Positions 46,501 to 53,724 of a stretch of 64,000 nt of DNA are shown here, one piece after another. The notes under the pieces were generated by a model. The model was given only the letters and a program-made list of their open reading frames with translations. It was not told the DNA's origin and did not search any database. The position numbers were made by a program, and so were the translations under genes. Position 1 is the first letter of the stretch. Each line of letters begins with the position of its first letter. Source of the stretch: Paenibacillus endophyticus (GTDB lineage Bacteria; Bacillota; Bacilli; Paenibacillales; Paenibacillaceae). The stretch covers positions 1 to 64,000 of the forward strand of contig NZ_JACHXW010000006.1 in the NCBI RefSeq assembly GCF_014192395.1, given 5' to 3'.

Positions 46501-47081
46501 TCGAAACCGATCATTTCTCTATGTATTCGATTTTTGAATACAAGAAATCATTTGCGGACACGGCTGGGCATTGGTCAGAGGCCTATGTTTCCAAACTGGC
46601 GGCAAGGCATGCCATAACCGGCATGGACGCGGAGCATTTTGCGCCAGGGAAAGCCATTACACGCGCAGACTTTGCTGTCATTGCAGTGAAAGCATTAGGT
46701 TACCTTGACGTCAAGGCAGTATCCGGTCCATTCTCGGATATTTCCTCCGACAGCTATTATGCCGGTTATGTGGCAAAGGCTGCAGAGTTTGGCCTAGTGA
46801 AAGGCTATGATGGCGCCTTCCGACCGCAGGCTACGATCTCGCGCGAGGAAGCGGCAGCAATCATCGTTCGGTTATATGAACGCTTGAATGGCGCACAAAC
46901 ACCTTCGTCAAATGGTCAAGCTTTTGCCGATATCGCAAAAGCTTCGCCATGGGCACGAGCGTCGATTGAAGATGCGCAGTCACTCGGGCTTCTGGAGGGT
47001 AAAGGCGGCAACCTATTCGCTCCAAAAGCAACGGTAACGCGTGCTGAGATTGCGAAGCTGATTTGGACGGCTATTCAATAG
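40575..47081 (+). CDS. Giant surface metallophosphoesterase, LTD and SLH domains
   Basis: Secreted cell-wall protein of 2168 residues. A signal peptide (~1-32, ends GYA) is followed by three lamin-tail domains (LTD; ~50-185, 340-480, 640-770), each opening with (I/L)TEL(V/L)PDS and containing EVYNNTD, Ig-like linkers, and a calcineurin-like phosphoesterase (~1425-1720: SDTQYY with D1431, HTGDIVDE, GNHDVDH, SGHYHD). A Fn3-like region and three SLH repeats (~1992-2168) anchor it to the wall polymer. The start is GTG with GGGGAG 12 nt upstream. The substrate (phosphoester, nucleotide or teichoic acid) is unknown. Confidence 0.92.
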   Translation: MKVKFRPLRKWVSTVTLMTMLFGAIAQQGYADEGAINPSNTAAAAAALPALMITELVPDSKNVGGNDAYEFIEVYNNTDEPIDFNQYNLVYHYYNTSNVEQNIPWTLSTDQEVIIPAHKPIVMWVKGKPIYELNPALAVSQFNANYGSALEDGVHLFEVKTEGGLHNSAPRDLIIKDKSDNVISIASYQTDDQTKENMGIHYSYPVDGTPNMVMMPGAGTKAATPGVIDPAQVPGEPSLPPVITHTPLTNASFEEDLTVAAGISQSSGKAVTASVYYKKGADAAFTVLPMTESNGSFQAVIPKEQLTVSPLSYYIEASDGLETAKTLTYEVVVRTDSFDFSKVPPLFITELLPDSTNVQGQSSDAFEFIEVYNNTDKTVDFNDYSLAYRYPDKGPGSDVAWALETADEVNIPSRESIVLWIQTSLNGSYTASDFNTLFGTSLVLNDNLFRTRAYDGMANGSARDLVIKDSNGLDLSIASYQKDAQTVSDKGIFYAYPIDGGKNMRMQDLPGTLAATPGTTESSQVPAQTVTLPEMPNAAPAVTGTSYAKVSGGIEVTAAITDEKPAALQATIYYKTAPSLAFTAAPLVYSSGSYKALILDAAITDATMVYYIEASDGSHSIRSGEYPVTVHLDKFDPQKAPVLLLTELVPDSTNMNGGDGYEFAEVYNNTDQPIQLKDYKIRYRYTDSGPSADVIWPSSKEDAVIPAGGTVVFWVINSGNTAATAANFNSNYGGTQLVEGVNLFKLYSDGMANAGKRAMVISTNSGIEVTAAYYDNDEETKPDKGIFYKYPADGTTTMIKYSPGRGAATPGSLVQGQAPAVPVHITADVTPPSIADLTDKSEIDQSKSLAIAVDAKDEQLVKTVLLYYKSDIQSEYTPVYLTKSYDDGLYHHMLFSPDLIGRKHITYYYEVSDGINTVSSQPKQVAILGGADRSELRLNAADGEVVAGTKILRGTSEAAAADELTLAIDGKPLTEGTYNAVERDAFFAFEVQGVNYYFKNAVVQGTEILNTFLDPIPTWSTLTVPISADRLKQGENILSIYAGSKSGPFDNRPEENKDDFEVRNVRLVLADGTEIYDPAFANKSTSLKMGDSAGKHEFIDFKLAIPSEKLNSKAYVWQTKGMADGEHTLTLSHGTLGTITSKVKVDNTAPVIDPSLEEGKDYRGSFVIDAAINDPIAGVKSSHALLDGVSITLPYATSSAKLNPGSHSFKVEAADMAGNQAEAEIHFTVPDENPLGPELVAPVQDAANLGGSVKLSVKVKDPLGDSMKVTFFQGFKYDANASAGFNAYSNAADVEPPKELAPAGEKAFTVEDYKAISQTDGQYKIDDSMEQFPYQRFAITLDPSVKDTDLVAINWTGKSLEGRLVSLYAWNPDAKKWEMLDTTVAGNADFELRAEVAAGQYRDGNSIQVMVQDQVQESDDPYDFSFVWMSDTQYYSETYFQYYRDNVAWIRDHMDENKIKYVIHTGDIVDESDKEYQWKEADKNMKVLDDAKIPYGVLAGNHDVDHQKGSYVDYWKWFGEDRFKDQPTFGGSYQNNMGHYDLVSAGGNDFIIVYMGWGLGDTEIDWMDKIVKQYPNRKAILAFHEYLLVSGNRAPIADKVYERVVLPNKNVFATLSGHYHDAELKLDAIDDDGDGKTDRNVYQMLADYQGAEDGGLGYIRLMQFDMKNNKMHMKTYSPTLDDYNYYDPKEFPGKDEFSVDLDLGASNKRVATDYFGVRVYTANQIGDKVQAESGQEASGIWNGLNENREYEWFALAEDEFGGAGRSDIWRFHTGEADTTPMTPPVKGVIELTASKSGEYKLDANVIKTAIEGAAAGASIEVRLVGANEAGGNGLVMSGEGIRALQQSNHPLRIAMHAVTLDIPTDALPETATAADSVEWFVNERQTDATTTAVSSAASQEKSFKETGLVYTLELKTSSGSGSPSVIHSFNKPIKVTRTLSAEELAALDLDYAGVYDLNNGQASYVPGSFNGNEVTFETDHFSMYSIFEYKKSFADTAGHWSEAYVSKLAARHAITGMDAEHFAPGKAITRADFAVIAVKALGYLDVKAVSGPFSDISSDSYYAGYVAKAAEFGLVKGYDGAFRPQATISREEAAAIIVRLYERLNGAQTPSSNGQAFADIAKASPWARASIEDAQSLGLLEGKGGNLFAPKATVTRAEIAKLIWTAIQ

Positions 47082-47100
47082 CTGCCTGTACATTAACGAA

Positions 47101-47136
47101 GATCGCTCTCCGATTAAGGGGAGCGGTCTTTGTTTT
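47101..47136 (+). terminator. Terminator after the surface phosphoesterase
   Basis: GATCGCTCtCC / GGGGAGCGGTC stem with short loop, then TTTGTTTT. Confidence 0.88.
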
Positions 47137-47236
47137 ATTCATAATCCCTTATTTGACTGTAGGCTTGTATTTTCGATACAATTTAGGGGACAACAAGTAA
47201 AGCCTAGAAGCAGGATTGAAGGGAGAATGCGAATTT

Positions 47237-48466
47237 ATGAGCGGTTTTGAACATCATTTAGAAACATACGCACAATTAATTGTGAAAATAGGCGTTAACG
47301 TACAGCAAGGCCAAGAGGTATTCGTAACGGGGGCAGTCGATCAGGCCGTTTTAGTCAGGTTAATAGCTGCGAAAGCGTATGAGGCGGGAGCGAGCAACGT
47401 ACATGTCGATTGGATGGACGATTCCTTATCGCGCTTGAAATACGAGAAGGCTGCCGAGGACGTATTCACTAGATTTCCCGAGTGGGAAACAGGCAAGCGC
47501 AATTCCTTCGTGGAACGCGGGGCGGCCTTTATTTCAATCGTTTCTTCAAGCCCCGATCTGCTGAAGGGGATCGATTCGAGCCGCATCTCAAGCTTCCAGA
47601 AAGCATCCGGCCAAGGGTTGAAGGAATTCCGCAGAGCGATCCAATCGGACAAAGTAAGCTGGACGGTTGTAGCGGCTGCCGGCAAGGAGTGGGCGGCAAA
47701 GGTATTCCCGGAGTCAGGCGATGAAGCGGTCGAGAAGCTATGGACAGCGATCTTTGAATCCGTGAGGCTTCATGCGGACGATCCGGTGAAAGCATGGGAA
47801 GAGCACAATGCGAATCTACATAGCAAAGGCGAGACGCTTAACCAGAACCATTTTCAAAAATTGCATTACACGGCGCCCGGCACCGATCTGACGATCAAAT
47901 TGCCCGAGAAGCACATCTGGGTCGCAGCCGGCAGCACGAACGTGAACAACATCCCGTTCATGGCCAATATGCCGACCGAGGAAGTATTCACGGTGCCGCT
48001 CAAAACCGGCGTGAACGGCTATGTATCCAGCACCAAGCCTCTTAGCTACGGCGGCAACATCATCGATCGTTTCAAGTTGACGTTCGAGGAAGGCCGCATC
48101 GTTAAGGTAGAAGCCGAGGAAGGCCAAGAGATTTTGCAGAAGCTGGTCGATATCGATGAGGGCTCGCACTATCTAGGCGAAGTCGCGCTAGTGCCGCATG
48201 AGTCGCCGATTTCGAAGTCCAACATTCTATTCTACAATACGTTGTTCGACGAGAACGCATCGAATCATCTTGCAATCGGAAGCGGCTATGCGTTTAATAT
48301 TGAAGGCGGCAAAACGATGTCTCCTGAAGAGCTTGAAGCTAGCGGCGTCAATTCAAGCATCACGCATAACGATTTCATGATCGGTTCCGCGGACATGGAT
48401 ATCGACGGTATTAAGATCGACGGCACAGTCGTTCCGATTTTCCGCAAAGGAAATTGGGCTATTTAA
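47237..48466 (+). CDS. Aminopeptidase, M29 family (AmpS/PepS)
   Basis: Intracellular two-metal aminopeptidase of 409 residues, the normal family length. The C-terminal half holds the conserved metal-site motifs, among them EVALVPHESPIS, NTLFDENASNHLAIGSGY and THNDFMIGS. ATG at 47237 was chosen over an in-frame TTG 21 nt upstream because the family starts near MSGFEHHLETYA; GGGAG lies 11 nt before it. Monocistronic, with its own terminator. Confidence 0.93.
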   Translation: MSGFEHHLETYAQLIVKIGVNVQQGQEVFVTGAVDQAVLVRLIAAKAYEAGASNVHVDWMDDSLSRLKYEKAAEDVFTRFPEWETGKRNSFVERGAAFISIVSSSPDLLKGIDSSRISSFQKASGQGLKEFRRAIQSDKVSWTVVAAAGKEWAAKVFPESGDEAVEKLWTAIFESVRLHADDPVKAWEEHNANLHSKGETLNQNHFQKLHYTAPGTDLTIKLPEKHIWVAAGSTNVNNIPFMANMPTEEVFTVPLKTGVNGYVSSTKPLSYGGNIIDRFKLTFEEGRIVKVEAEEGQEILQKLVDIDEGSHYLGEVALVPHESPISKSNILFYNTLFDENASNHLAIGSGYAFNIEGGKTMSPEELEASGVNSSITHNDFMIGSADMDIDGIKIDGTVVPIFRKGNWAI

Positions 48467-48488
48467 TAAAGCGTAAACGGCATTGAGT

Positions 48489-48528
48489 TATTCAAAAGAG
48501 GCGAGGTCCTCTTTTGAATAGCTTTTTT
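48489..48528 (+). terminator. Terminator after the aminopeptidase
   Basis: TATTCAAAAGAGG / CCTCTTTTGAATA perfect 13-bp stem, CGAGGT loop, then GCTTTTTTT. Confidence 0.93.
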
Positions 48529-48578
48529 TCTTTTTAGTAGGAGCACATACATATATCTGGTTGGTTTTCAGCGTTATA

Positions 48579-48644
48579 TATGACATTTGTCATACAAACA
48601 AATGACACTTATGACTGTGAACGCATGACGCTTTTCTTTACAAT
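48579..48644 (+). promoter_or_regulatory. Candidate DesR operator and des promoter
   Basis: A palindrome TATGACA-TT-TGTCATA (48579-48594) is followed by direct-repeat half-sites AATGACA (48601), TATGAC (48610) and CATGAC (48624), then a -10 TACAAT (48639-48644) with a poor -35. B. subtilis DesR binds a palindromic site next to a direct-repeat site upstream of des, so this fits activation by the DesR encoded downstream. Confidence 0.7.
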
Positions 48645-48710
48645 AAAGTTAGAATACTGCGATAGACGCCACGGACACTCCTAAGCGTCATATTGAGGAG
48701 GAAGAATGCG

Positions 48711-49766
48711 ATGACAGAGCTGAAGCACGCTCACCTGAAGAAAGAAGTTGCCCCATTTGAAAAAACGGATTTGAAGTCCAGCATCAGACAGCTTATCAAC
48801 ACGTTAGTGCCTCTGGTTCTGCTCTGGTTTGCTGCTTACTATAGTCTCTCGATTTCGTATTGGCTTACGGCACCGCTCGTGCTGCTTACATCAGGTTTTG
48901 TCATCCGTACCTTCATTATCTTCCATGACTGCTGTCACGGCTCTTTCTTTAAAAGTAAAAAAGCGAATGACATTTTTGGGACAATTACAGGCGTTATCAC
49001 GCTCGTTCCTTATAGACAGTGGAAAAACTCGCATTCCATCCATCACGCAACAAGCAGCAACCTCGACAAACGAGGTACTGGCGACCTATGGATTCTGACA
49101 GTAGAGGAATACGCGGCTTCGCCGTTTATGCGCCGCTTTGCTTACCGCATGTACCGTCACCCGCTTGTTATGTTCGGACTTGGTCCAATCGGCGTTTTCC
49201 TTATCCAATACCGTTTCAACATAAAGGGCGCTAGACGCAAGGAACGCATGAATACTTATTTGACGAATGCATCAATCGTAGGCTTATATGCGCTTCTGAT
49301 TTGGGCAATTGGCTGGCAGTCCTTCCTTCTCGTGCAAGGACCGGTGTTCTTCGTATCAGGCTTGCTGGGCATTTGGCTGTTCTATGTACAGCATCAGTTC
49401 GAGGATTCCTACTTTGAGCATGAAGATGAATGGAGCTACGTGAACGCAGCCGTTGACGGAAGCTCATACTATAAGCTGCCTAAAGTGCTGCAATGGATTA
49501 CAGGCAACATCGGTTTCCACCATGTCCACCATTTAAGCCCTAAGGTTCCTAACTACAATCTGGAGAAAGCGCATAATGCGACGCCTCCGCTTCATAAAGC
49601 AACGACGATTACGATAAGCGAAAGCTTGGAGTCGCTGCAATTCCGCTTGTGGGACGAAACGGACAAGAAATTCGTCAGCTTTAAAGGCATTAAGCATCGC
49701 CTTCGGAAGGTACAATCGGCTTCCGATAAGCTTAAAGCCACTCAGCCAAGCTTGAAATTCAAATAA
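48711..49766 (+). CDS. des: Membrane phospholipid desaturase (Des)
   Basis: Acyl-lipid desaturase of 351 residues that places a double bond in membrane acyl chains after cold shift. It has the three di-iron His boxes: HDCCH, HSIHH and HHVHH, with four to six membrane spans between them. GAGGAGG lies 8 nt before the ATG at 48711; a TTG start six codons earlier is less likely. The desK-desR pair follows and presumably controls it. Confidence 0.94.
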   Translation: MTELKHAHLKKEVAPFEKTDLKSSIRQLINTLVPLVLLWFAAYYSLSISYWLTAPLVLLTSGFVIRTFIIFHDCCHGSFFKSKKANDIFGTITGVITLVPYRQWKNSHSIHHATSSNLDKRGTGDLWILTVEEYAASPFMRRFAYRMYRHPLVMFGLGPIGVFLIQYRFNIKGARRKERMNTYLTNASIVGLYALLIWAIGWQSFLLVQGPVFFVSGLLGIWLFYVQHQFEDSYFEHEDEWSYVNAAVDGSSYYKLPKVLQWITGNIGFHHVHHLSPKVPNYNLEKAHNATPPLHKATTITISESLESLQFRLWDETDKKFVSFKGIKHRLRKVQSASDKLKATQPSLKFK

Positions 49767-49789
49767 CGTTTGCCCAATAGACGACCATG

Positions 49790-49816
49790 AAGCCACGCCC
49801 TCACAGGCTGGCTTCT
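49790..49816 (+). terminator. Weak hairpin after des
   Basis: GAAGCCA / TGGCTTC stem without a T-run, between des and the separate desK promoter. It may only partly stop transcription. Confidence 0.45.
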
Positions 49817-49849
49817 CGTATGTAAACCGATAAGTAAAATAAATACGTG

Positions 49850-49878
49850 TTGTGATGTATGTGATAAAATGGTACTAT
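49850..49878 (+). promoter_or_regulatory. Promoter of desK-desR
   Basis: TTGTGA (49850-49855), 17-nt spacer, TACTAT (49873-49878), about 50 nt upstream of desK. The sensor pair can thus be made independently of des. Confidence 0.6.
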
Positions 49879-49927
49879 GCTCGCTCCTTGCAGCTCGATT
49901 CGGCTTTAACACAAAGGATGAACGACG

Positions 49928-51046
49928 ATGAACAAATGGTATCAAATCTTTCATAAAAATACAGGCTTGAGCCCGTATGTGTGGGTCGTATTCTGTATTT
50001 TGCCTTTCTATTTTATATTCCGCTCATCCACTCCTTATCAGGCTGTATCGGGCATCATTATGATTATTTTGTTTTTTATATGCTACCGGCTCTCCTTTGT
50101 ATCCAAAGGCTGGCTCGTATATTTCTGGACGAGTGTGCAGATTGTCATATCGATTGCGATGACTTTGTTGTTCAGCTACGTCTATTTTTCGATTTTCTTA
50201 GCTTTTTTTATCGGGAATATTCAGAATAGGGCTGGATTTTTTACTTTGTATGCGATCCATATCGTCAGCACGTTCATTACGGTCAATTATGGCTTTGCTA
50301 CACAAAACTCTTTGTTTTTCACGCAGTTTCCGTTTATTCTCATCAGCTTGATCGTGGTCATCCTGCTGCCTTTCAATACCTACAACAAAAACAAGCAAGG
50401 CCAGCTGGAAGGACAGCTTGAGGATGCCAACAAACGGATATCGGAGCTCGTCAAGCTGGAAGAAAGGCAACGGATCGCGCGCGATCTGCATGATACGCTC
50501 GGACAGAAGCTTTCCTTGATCGGCTTGAAAAGCGATTTAGCCGGGAAGCTGATGCTTAAAAACCCCGCTCAAGCGCAGGAGGAAATCAACGACGTTCGCC
50601 AGACGGCTAGAACCGCACTTAAGGAAGTTCGGGAAATGGTTACCCAAATGCGAGGCACGCGTATCGAAGACGAGATGTTTCGGATCAAGCAGATACTGAA
50701 AGCAGCCGAAATCGAATTTGAATTCGAAGGGAATATCAAGCTGGGCACGACGGATTTATTAACCGAGAATGTGCTCAGCATGTGCTTGAAGGAAGCTGTT
50801 ACGAATGTAGTCAAACATAGCGAAGCCTCTACCTGTACCGTTACGATTCAGTCCTCACGCGCAGAACTGCTCCTCATGGTGAAGGACAATGGGGTAGGTA
50901 TTCCCGAATCGGCCCGCAACTACGGTGGGCATGGTCTTCAAGGCATGAAGGAACGTTTGGAATTCGTGAACGGCAGCTTGGATATCGTTAACGAAGACGG
51001 TGCAACGCTAGTCATTAAAATACCTAATGTGATTAAACAAATCTAA
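49928..51046 (+). CDS. desK: Membrane-thickness sensor kinase DesK
   Basis: Histidine kinase of 372 residues. Four to five N-terminal membrane spans (~15-150) sense bilayer order; a linker helix leads to a HisKA_3 domain with H188 in ARDLHDTLGQK and an HATPase domain (VTNVVKHSEA, DNGVGI, GGHGLQGM). H188 falls at the same number as in B. subtilis DesK. It phosphorylates DesR in rigid membranes and acts as phosphatase in fluid ones; that mechanism is known from the B. subtilis protein. AAAGGATG lies before the ATG. Confidence 0.95.
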   Translation: MNKWYQIFHKNTGLSPYVWVVFCILPFYFIFRSSTPYQAVSGIIMIILFFICYRLSFVSKGWLVYFWTSVQIVISIAMTLLFSYVYFSIFLAFFIGNIQNRAGFFTLYAIHIVSTFITVNYGFATQNSLFFTQFPFILISLIVVILLPFNTYNKNKQGQLEGQLEDANKRISELVKLEERQRIARDLHDTLGQKLSLIGLKSDLAGKLMLKNPAQAQEEINDVRQTARTALKEVREMVTQMRGTRIEDEMFRIKQILKAAEIEFEFEGNIKLGTTDLLTENVLSMCLKEAVTNVVKHSEASTCTVTIQSSRAELLLMVKDNGVGIPESARNYGGHGLQGMKERLEFVNGSLDIVNEDGATLVIKIPNVIKQI

Positions 51047-51073
51047 TGCAATTGGAGAGAGGGGATGGAGGGT

Positions 51074-51673
51074 ATGATTAGAATCGTCATTGCTGAGGAT
51101 CAACGCATGCTGCTTGGCGCTCTCGCTTCCTTGCTTGATTTGGAAGAGGATATGAAGGTCGTCGGAAGAGCGAGTAATGGTGAGGATGCTGTCAACCTAG
51201 TCCATCAGCATAAACCGGATATTTGCATTATGGATATCGAGATGCCTGCCAAAACAGGGCTTGATGCCGCGGAGGAGCTGAAGGGGGAAGACTGCAAGGT
51301 AATCATTCTGACCACCTTTGCACGATCCGGCTATTTCGAACGTGCGCTCAAAGCGGGCGTGAGCGGGTACTTGCTAAAGGACAGCCCGAGCGAAGAGCTG
51401 GCTGATTCGATCCGCAGTGTCATGGCTGGCCGGCGCATCTTTGCATCTGAGCTGGTTGACGAAGCCTACGGCCAAGAAAACCCTTTAACGGAACGCGAGA
51501 AGGAAGTGCTTGTTCTTGTAGCCGATGGCAAGAATACGAAAGAAATAGCCAGTGAGCTGTTTATCACAACGGGAACGGTACGCAACTATATCTCCGTCAT
51601 TCTAGACAAGCTCGACGTAAGCAACCGCATTGAGGCAATTACCCGCTTCAAGGAGAAGGGCTGGTTCAAATAA
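51074..51673 (+). CDS. desR: Response regulator DesR
   Basis: NarL/LuxR-type regulator of 199 residues. Receiver domain with D54 (IMDIEMP), conserved T and K (LLKD), and a C-terminal LuxR HTH (LTEREKEVLVLVADGKNTKEI). The ATG at 51074 gives MIRIVIAEDQ and puts the phospho-Asp at 54, as in the family; an in-frame ATG at 51065 would add three residues and has a better-spaced GGAG. It should activate des through the sites at 48579-48630. Confidence 0.94.
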   Translation: MIRIVIAEDQRMLLGALASLLDLEEDMKVVGRASNGEDAVNLVHQHKPDICIMDIEMPAKTGLDAAEELKGEDCKVIILTTFARSGYFERALKAGVSGYLLKDSPSEELADSIRSVMAGRRIFASELVDEAYGQENPLTEREKEVLVLVADGKNTKEIASELFITTGTVRNYISVILDKLDVSNRIEAITRFKEKGWFK

Positions 51674-51706
51674 CAAGCCTAATCGCAAGAGCAGGCAAGC
51701 GATTTC

Positions 51707-51754
51707 GCGCTATTGAGAGGAGCCATCCAATCTCAGCAGCGCTATTTTTGTTTT
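51707..51754 (+). terminator. Terminator after desR
   Basis: GCGCTATTGAGA / TCTCAGCAGCGC stem (two central mismatches) followed by TATTTTTGTTTT. It directly precedes copy C of the conserved element. Confidence 0.8.
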
Positions 51755-51760
51755 AAATTT

Positions 51761-51848
51761 AGGAAATTATATCCTTAGGCTATCCATTCTCTATATATCT
51801 CGGAATGAAACGCGCCGCGCTCTAAAAGGGGACGGCTATTGCCGTTTC
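51761..51848 (+). repeat. Conserved structured element, copy C
   Basis: Third copy, in the leader of pncB. It keeps AGGAAA, ATCCTTAGGCT, CATTCTCTATAT, CTCGGAATGAAACGCGCCG and GGACGGCTATTGCCGTTTC. GAAACG (51807-51812) can pair with CGTTTC (51843-51848), and ACGGC-TATT-GCCGT can form a local hairpin. It has the same orientation as the gene downstream and begins right after a terminator, as do copies A and B. Confidence 0.75.
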
Positions 51849-51918
51849 TTCTTGTATACAGGTACAAGAGTGAAAGGAATGGGTATTGGAAAGAATAATA
51901 GGGAAGGGAGAGATGGGG

Positions 51919-53361
51919 ATGAGCGATACGAATTTAACACTTCATACCGATAAATACCAAATTAATATGATGTATGCACACTGGCTCCAGGGGAGCTTGA
52001 ACGAGAGAGCGGTATTTGAAGCCTATTTCCGCAAGCTCCCTTTTGGCAATGGCTTCGCTGTTTTTGCTGGGCTGGAAAGAATCGTATCTTATATCCGGGC
52101 GCTGTCGTTCGGAGAAGAAGAAATTACATATTTGCGTGCGCAAGAGGAAAATTATAAAGAGGAGTTTCTTGAGGAGCTAAGAAAATTTCGTTTCACCGGC
52201 AATCTCTATTCCGTTGAAGAAGGAACGCTTGTATTCGCGAATGAGCCGCTGCTTTGCGTGGAGGCACGCGTATTCGAAGCGCAGCTGGTAGAGACGGCAA
52301 TCCTGAATATGATGAATTATCAGACCTTAATCGCAACGAAGGCTGCACGGATCAAGCAGGTTGCAGCGAATGATATTTTACTCGAGTTTGGCACAAGACG
52401 CGCGCAGGAGGCTGATGCTGCCATTTGGGGAGCAAGAGCCTCCTACATAGCGGGCTTCCATGCCACCTCGAATATGCGTGCGGGGATGATGTTTGGAATA
52501 CCGGCCAAAGGAACTCACGCCCATTCCTGGGTGCAGGGCCATGACTCGGAGGTAGAGGCGTTCCGTGCGTATGCGGAGTCGCTTCCTGATCATGTAACCT
52601 TGCTAGTAGATACCTATAATACGCTCAAAAGCGGTGTTCCTAGCGCGATCCAAATCGCAAGGGAGCTGGAGAAGCAAGGAAAGCGAATGAATGCGATTCG
52701 CCTTGATAGCGGGGACCTTGCGTATTTATCGCAGATGGCTAGGAAGATGCTGGATGAAGCCGGTTTTCCTTATGTGCAAATCGTGGCATCCAATGACCTT
52801 GATGAGGGCATTATCTCGAATTTAAAGTCGCAAGGAGCCAAGATCGATGTCTGGGGTGTAGGTACCAAGCTCATTACCGCAGCAGACCAGCCATCGCTCG
52901 GAGGCGTATACAAGCTTGTCGCGCGCGAGAAAAACGGCGGCTATGAACCGGTAATCAAAATATCAGCGAACCCGGAGAAGGTGTCAACGCCAGGCTTCAA
53001 ATCGCTTTACCGGATCATTAACAAGGAGACGGGCAAAGCGGAGGCGGATTATATTGCGCTGAAGGATGAACAGCATATCGCAAAGGGAGAGCGAATTAAG
53101 CTCTTTGATCCGATTCACCCTTATATTCATAAATATATTGAGCATTATGAGGCGCTTCCGTTATTAAAACCGATCTTTATTGACGGAGAACTTGCATACG
53201 AGCTGCCGGGCTTGGAGCAAATTAGAGATTATCATCTCAAACAATTCGAATGGTTTTGGCCGCAATATTTGCGCAAGCTGAATGCGGAGGCTTACCGGGT
53301 TAATCTGAGCGAAGCATTGTGGGAGCTGAAACGTGAGCTTATACAGCAGCATCAGCTGTAG
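51919..53361 (+). CDS. pncB: Nicotinate phosphoribosyltransferase
   Basis: NAPRTase of 480 residues, converting nicotinate and PRPP (with ATP) to nicotinate mononucleotide in NAD salvage. Conserved parts: LHTDKYQINM, EFGTRRAQ, GIPAKGTHAHSW with the phosphorylatable His, and IRLDSGDLA. AAGGGAG lies 8 nt before the ATG at 51919; ATG at 51913 is only 2 nt from it. Copy C of the conserved element makes up most of its leader, linking it with the RNA-repair locus. Confidence 0.95.
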   Translation: MSDTNLTLHTDKYQINMMYAHWLQGSLNERAVFEAYFRKLPFGNGFAVFAGLERIVSYIRALSFGEEEITYLRAQEENYKEEFLEELRKFRFTGNLYSVEEGTLVFANEPLLCVEARVFEAQLVETAILNMMNYQTLIATKAARIKQVAANDILLEFGTRRAQEADAAIWGARASYIAGFHATSNMRAGMMFGIPAKGTHAHSWVQGHDSEVEAFRAYAESLPDHVTLLVDTYNTLKSGVPSAIQIARELEKQGKRMNAIRLDSGDLAYLSQMARKMLDEAGFPYVQIVASNDLDEGIISNLKSQGAKIDVWGVGTKLITAADQPSLGGVYKLVAREKNGGYEPVIKISANPEKVSTPGFKSLYRIINKETGKAEADYIALKDEQHIAKGERIKLFDPIHPYIHKYIEHYEALPLLKPIFIDGELAYELPGLEQIRDYHLKQFEWFWPQYLRKLNAEAYRVNLSEALWELKRELIQQHQL

Positions 53362-53364
53362 TGA

Positions 53365-53577
53365 TGCAAAAAGAACGTAGAAAGAGGTCTTCCTGAGTTA
53401 GAGTATATTCAATGGAATAAAAGTCTTACTAAATTTAAAGCGGTCTTTCATTCAGATGGGATTGTTGGCGACTATAACTATAGATACAGTATTGAAGCTG
53501 AGATGACTAAGAAGGTTAATGATTGGTCTATTCCTTCATCTAATTATTTCGATGGTACAAGGATATATTATCCTTAA
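53365..53577 (+). pseudogene. C-terminal remnant of an unknown gene
   Basis: Open frame of ~70 codons with no start, beginning just after an in-frame TGA, reading ...LPELEYIQWNKS... to ...FDGTRIYYP. It is AT-rich compared with neighbours. It looks like the tail of a small immunity- or antitoxin-like protein (YezG-type style), but I cannot assign it. Degraded, not expressed. Confidence 0.5.
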
Positions 53578-53662
53578 TCATTACCTGGTCAACCGCTAGC
53601 CTAGTCATTAGTGGATAGGCATTAAACTAATGGAGAACTATAGCTCCATAATCACCAGGACG

Positions 53663-53692
53663 AGGCTGCCGACATAAATCGGCAGCCTTGTT
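53663..53692. terminator. Bidirectional terminator
   Basis: AGGCTGCCG / CGGCAGCCT perfect stem, loop ACATAAAT, between the gene remnant and the convergent SDR gene. Confidence 0.8.
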
Positions 53693-53724
53693 GAGCTAAA
53701 GGGCAGGTTAATACAGCCGTAAGT

